Part shown: positions 16,703 through 23,594 of the stretch, piece by piece
Layout: each line of letters begins with the position of its first letter
Position numbering within the stretch: position 1 is the stretch's first letter
NCBI RefSeq assembly: GCF_900659615.1
Contig: NZ_CAACUY010000090.1
Span: forward strand, 1-32,335
Length of the DNA stretch: 32,335 bases
Direction: 5' to 3'
DNA from: Actinomadura fibrosa
Lineage (GTDB): Bacteria; Actinomycetota; Actinomycetes; Streptosporangiales; Streptosporangiaceae
Position numbers and translations under genes: made by a program
Notes under the pieces: generated by a model
What the model was told of the DNA's origin: nothing
The model's input: only the letters and a program-made list of their open reading frames with translations
Database searches by the model: none

Positions 16703-16733
16703 CTCTTTCGTTGTCGGCTTCAGCCACCGCGGG

Positions 16734-16752
16734 TTAGGTTAGCCTTGCCTAC
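16734..16752 (-). promoter_or_regulatory. Iron box 1 of the NRPS/salicylate synthase divergent promoter
   Basis: TTAGGTTAGCCTTGCCTAC has a perfect left half-site and a weaker right half. It is 32 bp upstream of the NRPS start, so it probably acts mainly on the NRPS promoter. Confidence 0.8.
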
Positions 16753-16762
16753 GAAAATCGCA

Positions 16763-16781
16763 CAAGGTTAGCCTTACCTAA
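16763..16781 (+). promoter_or_regulatory. Iron box 2 of the NRPS/salicylate synthase divergent promoter
   Basis: CAAGGTTAGCCTTACCTAA matches the iron-box consensus except mainly at its first two bases and in the centre. It lies about 40 bp before the salicylate synthase start and 10 bp from the first box, so paired regulator dimers could shut both divergent promoters together. Confidence 0.85.
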
Positions 16782-16821
16782 GTTAACCGGGACGTTCGTC
16801 CGCGAAAGGGAGTTGGCTGCC

Positions 16822-18132
16822 TTGTCCTTCGGTCTGCGCACTGATGAAGAGCCCACGGAGCTGGTGGTCGAGTCCGCCTCGGACCCCCTCGCCCTGATGG
16901 CCCGGCTCGCCGGCTCGGGCCTGTTCGACGACTACGTCGTCTACGAGCGCCCGGGCTCGTACACCTTCGCCGGGGGCGCGCTCGGCGAGGTGGTCCTCGA
17001 CGCCGGCGCCGTCCACACCCGCTGGCCCGGCTCCCCGCCGTCCGCCCGCCCCTGGTCAGGCCGCCCCGCCGACGCGCTGCGCGACGCGTTCGCCGCCGCA
17101 CCGCTCCCGGTCTGGAACGCCTACGGCTGGATCGCGTTCGAGTTCGCCGCGCCACGCCCCGCCGGACGCCTCGCGCACCTGGTCGTCCCGCGCACCGAGG
17201 TCCGCGTCGAGGACGGCCGCGCGCACGTCACCGGCGTGGACCCCATCGAGACCGAGCAGGTCGCGAAGCTCCTCGCCAAGTCCGACACACTGCCCTCCGG
17301 CATCCCGTCCCCGGTGGACGTCCGCGTCGGCGGCGAGGTGTACCGGACGCGCGTCGCCCAGGCCGTCCAGGAGATCCACGACGGCCTCTACCAGAAGGTC
17401 ATCGTCTCCCGCCGCCTCGACGTCCCGTTCCCGGTCGACGTCGTCTCCACCTACGTCCGCGGACGCCGCGCGAACACCCCGGCCCGCTCGTTCCTGCTCG
17501 ACCTCGGCGGCTTCCAGTCGACCGGCTTCAGCCCCGAGGTCCTCGCGAGCGTGGACCCCGACGGCCGCGTCATGACCCAGCCCCTCGCCGGCACCCGCGC
17601 GTTCGGCCTCGGCTCCGACGCCGACGCCCGCGTCCGCCGCGAGCTGGAGACCGACCCCAAGGAGATCTTCGAGCACGCCGTCTCCGTCCGCACCTCGCAG
17701 GACGAACTGTACGGCGTCTGCACGCCCGGCACCGTCCAGGTCACCGACTTCATGACCGTCAAGGAACGCGGCAGCGTCCAGCACCTGGGCTCCAGCGTCA
17801 GCGGCACCCTTGCTTCGGAACGTTCCGCTTGGGACGCCCTCGACGCCCTGTTCCCCGGCGTGACCGCCTCAGGCATCCCCAAGACCGAGGCGATCGAGGC
17901 CATCGGCCGCCTCGAAGAACCCCGCGGCCTGTACGCAGGCGCGGTCGTCACCCTCTCCCACGACGGCGCGTTCGACTCGGCACTCGTCCTACGCGCCCTC
18001 TACAACCAGGACGGCCAAGCCTGGCTCCGCGCCGGCGCAGGCATAGTCAGCGGCTCAACCCCAGACCGCGAGTACGAGGAGACCTGCGAAAAGCTGTCGA
18101 GCATAGCCCCCCACGTAGTCCCCCTCCCCTAA
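16822..18132 (+). CDS. mbtI: Salicylate synthase (MbtI/Irp9 type)
   Basis: This chorismate-utilising enzyme (436 aa) is predicted to make salicylate from chorismate via isochorismate. Diagnostic segments are YQKVIVSRR (catalytic Lys of the MST family), MTQPLAGTRAFG, ELETDPKEIFEHAVSVR, the near-invariant DFMTVKERGSVQHLGS, TASGIPK, RGLYAGAVV and the C-terminal RAGAGIV followed by EYEETCEKL, whose Glu residues bind Mg2+. These match MbtI closely along the length, and the size is normal. TTG 16822 is preferred because AAAGGGAG (16805-16812) sits 9 nt upstream; another in-frame TTG at 16813 directly abuts that site. The gene is divergent from the large NRPS and shares its iron boxes. It supplies the salicylate cap used by the ligase at 23571-25151. 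Confidence 0.95.
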   Translation: MSFGLRTDEEPTELVVESASDPLALMARLAGSGLFDDYVVYERPGSYTFAGGALGEVVLDAGAVHTRWPGSPPSARPWSGRPADALRDAFAAAPLPVWNAYGWIAFEFAAPRPAGRLAHLVVPRTEVRVEDGRAHVTGVDPIETEQVAKLLAKSDTLPSGIPSPVDVRVGGEVYRTRVAQAVQEIHDGLYQKVIVSRRLDVPFPVDVVSTYVRGRRANTPARSFLLDLGGFQSTGFSPEVLASVDPDGRVMTQPLAGTRAFGLGSDADARVRRELETDPKEIFEHAVSVRTSQDELYGVCTPGTVQVTDFMTVKERGSVQHLGSSVSGTLASERSAWDALDALFPGVTASGIPKTEAIEAIGRLEEPRGLYAGAVVTLSHDGAFDSALVLRALYNQDGQAWLRAGAGIVSGSTPDREYEETCEKLSSIAPHVVPLP

Positions 18133-18139
18133 CCCACCA

Positions 18140-18181
18140 AGGGGACGGTGCGCTGCCCCAAAAGACAGCACACCGTCCCCT
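18140..18181. terminator. Strong hairpin terminator after salicylate synthase
   Basis: Arms of 16 nt (18140-18155 and 18166-18181, AGGGGACGGTGCGCTG type) pair at 15 positions plus a G-T wobble around a 10-nt loop. The hairpin starts 8 bp after the synthase stop and also lies downstream of the convergent DUF397 gene. Confidence 0.85.
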
Positions 18182-18231
18182 CGGAGACGCCGACGCAAGC
18201 CCGGGTCACACCGAACCGAGGACGCCCCGCA

Positions 18232-18429
18232 TCAAGCCTCCCGAACCGAGGCGCGGACGAACGCACCCCAAGCACGCCGCGACATCACCAGCACGGGCCC
18301 CTCAGGATCCTTAGAGTCCCGAACGGCAACCACAGCGTCCACCCCAGCGACCTCAACACAGTTGCCACCAGCACCGTTGCTACGACTGCTCTTGCGCCAG
18401 GCAGCCTGGGACAAATCGAACTCGTGCAC
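18232..18429 (-). CDS. DUF397 small protein paired with XRE regulator
   Basis: This 65-aa protein contains the DUF397 signature WRKSSRSNGAGGNCVEVA, then VAVRDSKDPEGPVLV and a Trp-Phe C-terminal segment. DUF397 proteins are small actinobacterial partners, usually encoded beside DUF5753 XRE regulators as in the whiJ/abaA-like loci of Streptomyces, where the pair influences development or antibiotic production. GTG 18429 was chosen because GAGGAGG lies 8 nt upstream; the longer frame up to 18483 would overlap the XRE gene and lacks a ribosome site. The gene follows the XRE gene by 22 nt and is likely co-transcribed with it. Function here is unproven. Confidence 0.88.
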   Translation of the reverse strand: MHEFDLSQAAWRKSSRSNGAGGNCVEVAGVDAVVAVRDSKDPEGPVLVMSRRAWGAFVRASVREA

Positions 18430-18451
18430 TATCCGCACCTCCTCGTCCAGG

Positions 18452-19315
18452 TCACGTACTACGTGCCAACTCGCCGGCCACACGCGAGATGAGCGCGCGC
18501 GAGTCGTCCGGATGCAGCGCCGCCGCTCGCAAGTGGTCGAACGCCAGCGAATATCGTTCTATCTCGGGCTTCTTCTCAAGATAGAGCCCTCCAGTCTGCG
18601 CCTCTAGGTACACGACGTGCGGATCCGTCGGCTCCGGAAACTGGAGGATGACGAAGGAACCGCTCATGGCTGGATGCGCACCCGCGCTGAACGGCAGCAC
18701 TTGCAGCGTCACATGCGGAGACCGAGCGACTTCGGCGAGGTACTCGAGTTGGACTCGCATGACGTCCGGTCCCCCAACGACTCGTCGCAGAACCGCCTCG
18801 TTCACGACAACCCAGAACTTCGGAGTGCCGGAAGCGACGAGCCGCTCCCGACGAGCCATGCGCACAGCGACACGCTTCTCGATCTCTTCCTCGTCCCCGA
18901 AGAGGAAACCGTGAAAGACCGCACGCGCGTAGTCCTCGGTCTGGAGTGGACCGGGCACGTGCTCAGCCTCGTAGCTGTGGATCGAGGTCGCATCGGACTC
19001 CAGCCCGACATAGACCTCGAACCACTCGGGGATCGCGTCACCGTAGGAGTGCCACCAGCCCTTCTGCCGCGCCTCACGGGCCAGAGTGACCAGGAAGTCC
19101 CGAGTCTCCCCATCGACGCCATAGACACCCAGCAAGAACTTGACGTCGCGCGGCAGGACGCTGACGCGGGCGTTCTCGATACGGCTGATCTTGGCGTTGG
19201 ACCACTCCAGCCGTTCGGCGACCTGGTCCAGCGTGAGACCCGACGCATCCCTGTGCCGCCGGAGCTCCGCAGCGAGGCGACGGCGCTTGACCGTTGGAGC
19301 ACTGTGCGTAGGCAT
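18452..19315 (-). CDS. XRE-family regulator with DUF5753 domain
   Basis: This 287-aa DNA-binding protein has an N-terminal Cro/C1-type helix-turn-helix within about residues 10-65 (LAAELRRHRDASGLTLDQVA, then WSNAKISRIENAR). The C-terminal DUF5753 (Scr1-like) region includes the typical YEAEHVPGPLQTEDYARAV, HVTLQVLPFSAGAHPAMSGSF and VVYLE segments. ATG 19315 has AAGGAGAA close upstream; the in-frame ATG at 19339 lacks one. A perfect 12+1+12 palindrome begins 26 bp upstream, between this gene and the divergent ATPase gene, and is the obvious candidate autoregulatory operator. With the downstream DUF397 gene and the divergent RsbW-like ATPase it forms the WhiJ/AbaA-type regulatory trio recurrent in actinomycete genomes. 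Confidence 0.92.
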   Translation of the reverse strand: MPTHSAPTVKRRRLAAELRRHRDASGLTLDQVAERLEWSNAKISRIENARVSVLPRDVKFLLGVYGVDGETRDFLVTLAREARQKGWWHSYGDAIPEWFEVYVGLESDATSIHSYEAEHVPGPLQTEDYARAVFHGFLFGDEEEIEKRVAVRMARRERLVASGTPKFWVVVNEAVLRRVVGGPDVMRVQLEYLAEVARSPHVTLQVLPFSAGAHPAMSGSFVILQFPEPTDPHVVYLEAQTGGLYLEKKPEIERYSLAFDHLRAAALHPDDSRALISRVAGELARST

Positions 19316-19340
19316 GTGACTTCTCCTTGTGATCAGCAAT

Positions 19341-19365
19341 CTGCATCAGTAAATTACTGATGCAG
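19341..19365. promoter_or_regulatory. Perfect 25-bp palindrome, candidate operator of the XRE regulator
   Basis: The arms CTGCATCAGTAA and TTACTGATGCAG are exact reverse complements flanking one A. The site is centred in the XRE/ATPase divergent intergenic gap (19316-19463) and is AT-richer than its surroundings. It has no U-tract, and its position suits repression of the XRE promoter and possibly control of the divergent one. Assignment to this regulator is inference. Confidence 0.75.
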
Positions 19366-19463
19366 CCACCCGGCGTGGATGCGACGGCCCCAGCATGCCA
19401 GCTTCACGCACGGCGCACAGGCGGTTACGGCGTCCGGCGCCCCTCACGAGGACGAGTGATCTG

Positions 19464-19856
19464 ATGACAGCGGCAGTTCTCGAAACGCGCGGCACGCTCG
19501 CGATCGCGCCCAGCGCCCGGGCGCCACGGCTCGCTCGGGCGTTCCTGACCGAGGTGTTCCGCGAGCGCGATCTTGGCGACGACTACGTCGGACGGCTCGT
19601 GATCACGGAGTTGGTGACCAACGTCCACAAGCACGTGGGAGGCGACATGCTGGTGGCGCACGTCCTCTGCGACGACGGGGCGCCCGTCATCCAGGTGTGG
19701 GACGAGCGCGGCGATCGACTCCCGGCCATCCCGCCCGACGACCTCGCCGCCGAATGCGGACGGGGCCTGCTGCTGATGTCCGTGCTCGTCAGCGCATGGG
19801 GGACGCGGCCGCTGCTCGAAGGAGGGAAAATCGTATGGGCGAGGCTGCCGAGGTAA
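19464..19856 (+). CDS. RsbW/SpoIIAB-like ATP-binding protein (HATPase_c)
   Basis: This 130-aa single-domain GHKL ATPase is of the anti-sigma/regulatory kinase type common in actinomycetes. The N-box is ELVTNVHKHVGG, the G1 region is VWDERGDRLP and the G2 region is GRGLLLMSVLVSAWG. No membrane or sensor domain is present. ATG 19464 was chosen because the frame upstream of it is basic, not family-like, and an AGGA precedes it. It is divergent from the XRE-DUF397 pair and overlaps the next gene by 22 nt, so the two are probably translationally coupled. Proteins of this type next to XRE/DUF397 genes are implicated in developmental regulation; the target sigma or anti-anti-sigma factor is not visible here. 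Confidence 0.85.
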   Translation: MTAAVLETRGTLAIAPSARAPRLARAFLTEVFRERDLGDDYVGRLVITELVTNVHKHVGGDMLVAHVLCDDGAPVIQVWDERGDRLPAIPPDDLAAECGRGLLLMSVLVSAWGTRPLLEGGKIVWARLPR

Positions 19857-20542
19857 GCGGCCAGTCGACCGCTCCGTCCCCACTGGCGGAGGCGACGGAC
19901 TGGTACGAGTGGCACGAGATCTATAAGACTCCTGATCCGGACACGGTGAGGCGGCTCGCAGTCATACGGGCGCGCGTGCACGACTTCTTGGATCGGGCGC
20001 CTCAGCGTCCGCTACGACTCGTCAGCATCTGCGCGGGGCAGGGCGCGGAACTCCTTCCGGCACTGGCCTCGCATCCGCGGGGCGGCTTCGTCGAGGTCCA
20101 TATGCTGGAGAGCGATGCCCGCAATGGACGAGTGGCGGAAGAGAACACGTCCAGTCTCGGGCTCGGGAACGTGCGGGTCCACATCACCGACGCGGGAGAG
20201 ATTTCGTCGTACGTCGGCATGTTGCCGGCGGACTTCGTGCTCCTCTCCGGCCTGTTCAGCAACCTGCGAAGCACCGACGTCCATCGGGCGGTACGGTGCC
20301 TCCCTTGTCTCTGCCGTCCAGGCGCCGAGGTCGTCTGGACGTGCCGCCGGGGCGAGCCCGATCTCGTTCCGAGTATCAACGGATGGTTCGACGAGGAGGG
20401 CTTCGACTTGATCGACCTCACGCCGCCGAGTGACGTCGCGGCGGTGGGAACTCATCGATACACCGGCACCGAGACACCGTCCCTGCCGCAGCGGCGCATC
20501 TTCGACTTTGTCGGCCGGAAGCAGCTCGAAGCCGGAGGCTAA
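19835..20542 (+). CDS. Class I SAM methyltransferase-like protein
   Basis: This 235-aa protein has a Rossmann-type core. Motif I is LVSICAGQGAELLPAL (about residues 70-85). It is followed by a strand ending in an acidic residue (VHMLESDARN), then VHITDAGE and a hydrophobic strand (PADFVLLSGLFSN) that ends without the common D-PP-Y signature. The N-terminal region TDWYEWHEIYKTPDPD is characteristic of a group of actinobacterial small-molecule-methyltransferase-like proteins. ATG 19835 is supported by GGAGGG 9 nt upstream; the frame upstream of it is the ATPase gene's shadow. It overlaps the ATPase gene by 22 nt, which suggests one operon. Substrate and function are unknown. There is no iron box and no obvious siderophore role. 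Confidence 0.8.
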   Translation: MGEAAEVSGQSTAPSPLAEATDWYEWHEIYKTPDPDTVRRLAVIRARVHDFLDRAPQRPLRLVSICAGQGAELLPALASHPRGGFVEVHMLESDARNGRVAEENTSSLGLGNVRVHITDAGEISSYVGMLPADFVLLSGLFSNLRSTDVHRAVRCLPCLCRPGAEVVWTCRRGEPDLVPSINGWFDEEGFDLIDLTPPSDVAAVGTHRYTGTETPSLPQRRIFDFVGRKQLEAGG

Positions 20543-20719
20543 CTTGAACGCTCGGCCCTGTGGCTCCGGAGAAATCTCGACCAGCCGCCGCGCGAGAGCC
20601 TCAGCACTGTGTCGGGTCTCGTACTGTCACGGAGCAGGACGCTCGCTTCGGATACAGCCACTTCCACGCAAGATTCTTTGGCATCGCAACGAGTACTCTT
20701 CTGCCATCGCATATCGCTA

Positions 20720-21442
20720 TCACCCTTCTCTTCGATACGGCCTGCCCGCGAATGAGAGGTTGCAGAGGGACTTCCGCGTATCCGGGTGCGATTCCCCGAG
20801 GACTCTTGTCCGGCGGGCGAGCACGTCGGCGTTGAGTGATTCGCCCGCTGCTACCTGGCCTGACAGATAGAGAGCCCGCGCCAAGCCGCTGCCGGATTCA
20901 AGCGTCTCGGGGTGGTCCACACCCATGACGTCGCATCTGCCGTCGTACGCCTCTTTGAACAACGCCACGGCCTCGTCTGACAGGCCGAGCGCGAGCAGAT
21001 CCTCGGCCAGATTGTTCATCGAGTACAGAGTGTGGAAGTGACGGGCGCCGAAGATGGCGGTCCTGCGCGCCAGAACGTGAGCGTTGAGTTCCCGTGCCTC
21101 CGAGAAACGTCCGAGCATGTGGAGCGAACTCGCCAGATTGTGCGCCGCGTTCAGCGCCTCTAGATGGTCGGCTCCCTGAACCGCACGGCGGCGCTCCATG
21201 GTGTCCGCAAGGATCGTGCGAGCCTCTTCGGCGAGCCCGAGGGCGAGAAGGTCCTTCCCGAGGTTGTTGGCCGTGGACAGCGTGGCGGTGGCATCCGCAC
21301 CGAAGATCCGCCTGCGACGGACGAGCGTGTCCTCGTTGAGCCGTCGCGCCTCGTCCGGTCTCCCCCGGTGACGCAACGCTAGCGCGAGGAGATGCTTCGC
21401 CGCCAAGGCGTCGGGGTGGTCGGGGCCCAGCAGACCGGACAT
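20720..21442 (-). CDS. TPR region of NLR-like protein, separated by a frameshift
   Basis: This frame (up to 240 aa from ATG 21442) encodes about five 42-residue TPR_10/TPR_12 repeats. Each has the pattern LGxDHPDTLxxxxNLAxxLxxLGRxxEAxxLxxxxLxRRxxxxG. It continues the downstream end of the NB-ARC frame: the text ...WLGELVEG in one frame and MSGLLGPDHPDAL in this one join into a normal TPR repeat if one base is added between GG and ATG near 21442. It is therefore most likely the C-terminal part of one 694-aa protein, not an independent gene. Independent initiation at ATG 21442 would produce a free TPR protein and cannot be excluded. Stop at 20720. Confidence 0.7.
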   Translation of the reverse strand: MSGLLGPDHPDALAAKHLLALALRHRGRPDEARRLNEDTLVRRRRIFGADATATLSTANNLGKDLLALGLAEEARTILADTMERRRAVQGADHLEALNAAHNLASSLHMLGRFSEARELNAHVLARRTAIFGARHFHTLYSMNNLAEDLLALGLSDEAVALFKEAYDGRCDVMGVDHPETLESGSGLARALYLSGQVAAGESLNADVLARRTRVLGESHPDTRKSLCNLSFAGRPYRREG

Positions 21443-22803
21443 CCTTCCACCAGTTCGCCGAGCCACTCCTCCGCGAGCCGCGTTTGTCCCATCGCTATCA
21501 GATAGAACGCGGCCTCGCGGATCATCTTGCGGAAGGAGGGATTCTCAGAGGTGATCGGCTCAGCGACCAGGAGATGTGGCATGAGCAGTGCCCACGTTGT
21601 CCATGACCGCGGATCGGTAGCCTCGCCCGGATGGGCCCTCGCCAGCGCTTCCTGCAGAACCACGACGATGGCCGAGGCGCCGACGGGTTCGAGGCGACCG
21701 CGGATGAACGAACTGGTCAAGCGATGCACGCGGAGACCGTCCCGCTCGATCCTCGCCAGCCCGTACTCGGTGATCCTTCCGAGGCTGCGGCGGGCCGCCA
21801 CGGGATCGGGCACGCCGTCCCCCTCGTCCGAGGGCGAGACCCTACCGGTCAGCACCTCGATCGGGATCGCCTCCGGTGCCATGAAGGAGCACAGCTTGAG
21901 CATCTCGGCCGCGAGCGGATCCGCCGCCTCCAGATCGTCACATGAAATGGCCATCGCTGCGGCGAAGGTGGACGGGTAGGACGCCGACCTTCCCGAGTCC
22001 ATCAGTTCCTGCGCGTGTCCCTTCAGTAGTGCCAGGTAGTCCTGGGCGCTGGTTCCGGACTCGTCCAGGAAGTTCGCAGCCTGCACGAGGGCAAGTGGCA
22101 GGTCGCCCAGGACGCTGGCGAGCCGCCCGGCCTCTGGGTCACCCAGTGCCGGACTGTGCCCCTGGAGGAGGCGGACGGCCTCATCCCGGTCGAGCACGTC
22201 CACGTCGATCGGATTGGCGAGCTCTTTCCAACGCCTGCTGCGCGTCGTGATGAGGACGTGCCCCGGACCACTCGGCAACCGCCCGCGCAATTGTTCCGCG
22301 CTGACGGCGTTGTCGAAAACGATCAGCCACCTGCCGTGCTCGTTCAGCCACCCGCGCACGGCGCTGATGGCCGGCGCGGATCCGGCGTCCGGCCTGACGA
22401 TGCCGAGAGTGACGGCGAGCGTGTGGAGCTGGGCGTCGATGAGATCGTCACGCTCGGCATTGACCCACCAGGTCACGTCGTGATCTGCGGCGTGGCGGTG
22501 GGCGTATTCGAGGGCGAGCTGTGTTTTCCCCACACCGCCCATACCACTGAGCGCCTGGATGACGGTCGCGCGCCCGGTGCCGAGGCTCTCGGCTATCTGC
22601 ATCAGGAGTGCCGATCGTCCGGTGAAGAGCGGATTCCGAGCGTCGAGGTTCCAGACCCGCGCGGGTCGGTCAGCCGCTTCCGTTCCCGCGCCAGAGGCGT
22701 ACAGGTTGACTTGTACGCCGTCTCCGAGGATTGCCTGCTGCGCCCCCTCCCTGCCGACGATCGACTGGGTCCGCGCGGGAGCCTTCCGCTCGGGATCGCC
22801 CAT
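21379..22803 (-). CDS. NB-ARC (NLR-like) STAND ATPase with N-terminal amyloid-like motif, frameshifted before TPRs
   Basis: This frame encodes 474 aa. Residues 20-35 (GAQQAILGDGVQVNLY) resemble the C-terminal motif of the adjacent small protein. The NB-ARC core follows: Walker A GMGGVGKT (87-94), Walker B IVFDN (161-165), GHVLITTRSRRW (about 181-192, sensor/RNBS-B) and GDLPLAL (233-239). A winged-helix-like region (MLKLCSFMAPEAIPIEVL) and an alpha-helical arm come next. From about residue 454 the frame leaves the TPR homology (WLGELVEG, then CPVCWAP...) and stops 61 nt later, so the TPR sensor region is lost unless a base is missing in the read. ATG 22803 lies 8 nt after the upstream stop. 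Bacterial NLR-like ATPases of this layout are sensors in signalling or defence; no ligand is suggested. Confidence 0.8.
   Translation of the reverse strand: MGDPERKAPARTQSIVGREGAQQAILGDGVQVNLYASGAGTEAADRPARVWNLDARNPLFTGRSALLMQIAESLGTGRATVIQALSGMGGVGKTQLALEYAHRHAADHDVTWWVNAERDDLIDAQLHTLAVTLGIVRPDAGSAPAISAVRGWLNEHGRWLIVFDNAVSAEQLRGRLPSGPGHVLITTRSRRWKELANPIDVDVLDRDEAVRLLQGHSPALGDPEAGRLASVLGDLPLALVQAANFLDESGTSAQDYLALLKGHAQELMDSGRSASYPSTFAAAMAISCDDLEAADPLAAEMLKLCSFMAPEAIPIEVLTGRVSPSDEGDGVPDPVAARRSLGRITEYGLARIERDGLRVHRLTSSFIRGRLEPVGASAIVVVLQEALARAHPGEATDPRSWTTWALLMPHLLVAEPITSENPSFRKMIREAAFYLIAMGQTRLAEEWLGELVEGCPVCWAPTTPTPWRRSISSR
22699..22746 (-). other. Amyloid-like motif copy 2 (N terminus of NLR)
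   Basis: Encodes GAQQAILGDGVQVNLY, residues 20-35 of the NLR-like protein, ahead of the NB-ARC domain and surrounded by low-complexity linker. Its hydrophobic/Gln/Gly pattern recalls RHIM-like motifs. Confidence 0.65.
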
Positions 22804-22811
22804 GGCCGGAG

Positions 22812-23225
22812 TCAGTCTTCGACCGAGTGGAACGTGTTGTGCTGCACCCCGGTTCCCAGCACCGCCTGCTGAGTGTGATCGAAGCCCTTCACATGCTGCA
22901 CGGTCCCGGCCCGCTGCGTCGCACGCGCCGTCTCGGTCATCGCCCATTCGGTGAAGCCGCTGACATCGGGGGCGAGGTCGGAACGTGCTCGCAACAGATC
23001 TTCGAAACGCTCGCTCCACTGTGCACAAAACAGGGTCATCGCGGCTTCACCGGCGTCCGCTGCCGCGATCGTCTCCGCATCGGCGAACCAGCCCTCGACC
23101 ATGCCGGCCGGCGTTCCTCCCTTGCGGAAGAGGCGAACGGCACCGTTCTTGATCTGCTCCCAGGAATCGGTCGCCACCGCTCCACCGAGCGCTCCGGCGG
23201 CCGCCATGGCCAGCTCCGCGAGCAT
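22812..23225 (-). CDS. Small putative effector with C-terminal amyloid-like motif, partner of the NLR
   Basis: This 137-aa protein was not recognised as a named family. The N terminus is a Gly/Ala-rich hydrophobic segment (LAELAMAAAGALGGAV, residues 2-17), followed by an amphipathic, mainly helical region to about residue 105. The last 25 residues contain HTQQAVLGTGVQHNTF (117-132), which mirrors GAQQAILGDGVQVNLY in the NLR encoded next. In described bacterial amyloid-signalling pairs a membrane-active helical domain (Bell, analogous to fungal HeLo) carries such a motif at its C terminus, and the neighbouring NLR carries the matching motif at its N terminus. The architecture here fits that, but the Bell assignment is inference. 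ATG 23225 has GGAAGGTGA upstream. The stop is 8 nt before the NLR start, so the two are very likely translated together. Confidence 0.75.
   Translation of the reverse strand: MLAELAMAAAGALGGAVATDSWEQIKNGAVRLFRKGGTPAGMVEGWFADAETIAAADAGEAAMTLFCAQWSERFEDLLRARSDLAPDVSGFTEWAMTETARATQRAGTVQHVKGFDHTQQAVLGTGVQHNTFHSVED
22830..22877 (-). other. Amyloid-like motif copy 1 (C terminus of small protein)
   Basis: Encodes HTQQAVLGTGVQHNTF, residues 117-132 of the small protein. Against copy 2 it shares Q-Q-A, L-G, G-V-Q and N at identical spacing, with conservative V/I and F/Y changes. Confidence 0.65.
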
Positions 23226-23390
23226 GGGCTCACCTTCCCTCGCCGACGCGCTCCGCACGCCGGATCCAGGCTAACCCGAACGTTCGCGGACCGTCATGAC
23301 CCTTGCTGGCCGCTTGTGTCCAGGACACCCACGGGTGATGTCTGAGAAGCTTGGGATGCCACCTCCTCAAAAACCGTTCGGACGGTCGCG

Positions 23391-23594
23391 ATGCCTAACG
23401 CTCTGGCTTGGAGAAAAAGCACGAGATCCGGTCAGGGGTGCGACTGCGTGGAAGCCGCCGTTGCGGCCCGCAGCGTACTCTTGAGGGACTCAAAGAACGC
23501 AGCGGGCCCACGGATACGCCTTTCGCCGCCTCAATGGCGCGCCTTGCTCGCACGGCTGAAGCAGGCGCCGTCAGGGGGTGAGGGTCGCTGCTAG
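23391..23594 (+). CDS. Orphan DUF397-domain protein
   Basis: This 67-aa protein has DUF397 landmarks: ALAWRKSTRSGQGCDCVEAA, then SVLLRDSKNAAGPRIRLSPPQW. The usual GNCVEVA is changed to CDCVEAA and the VRDSK strand to LRDSK, so it is a divergent member. No XRE partner is adjacent; the nearest is about 4 kb away with its own DUF397 gene. It starts at ATG 23391 with no strong ribosome site. Its last 24 bp overlap, tail to tail, the 3' end of the salicyl-AMP ligase gene. It could be a remnant of another XRE/DUF397 pair. Confidence 0.7.
   Translation: MPNALAWRKSTRSGQGCDCVEAAVAARSVLLRDSKNAAGPRIRLSPPQWRALLARLKQAPSGGEGRC

Noticed and set aside
4847..16771. A nearly 12-kb open frame on the + strand, antisense to the large NRPS.
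   Set aside because: It is a by-product of extreme third-position GC in the NRPS gene. Its translation is Arg/Val/Gly/Asp-rich low complexity with no family motifs, whereas the - strand encodes clear NRPS domains.
20543..20719. Possible small gene or RNA in the gap between the methyltransferase and TPR genes.
   Set aside because: No frame shows family features, and I saw no strong hairpin or tRNA-like fold; only lower GC is notable.
21440..21452. Programmed -1 ribosomal frameshifting to join the NB-ARC and TPR frames.
   Set aside because: The direction would fit, but I see no X-XXY-YYZ slippery heptamer or convincing downstream pseudoknot. A missing base or real mutation is simpler.
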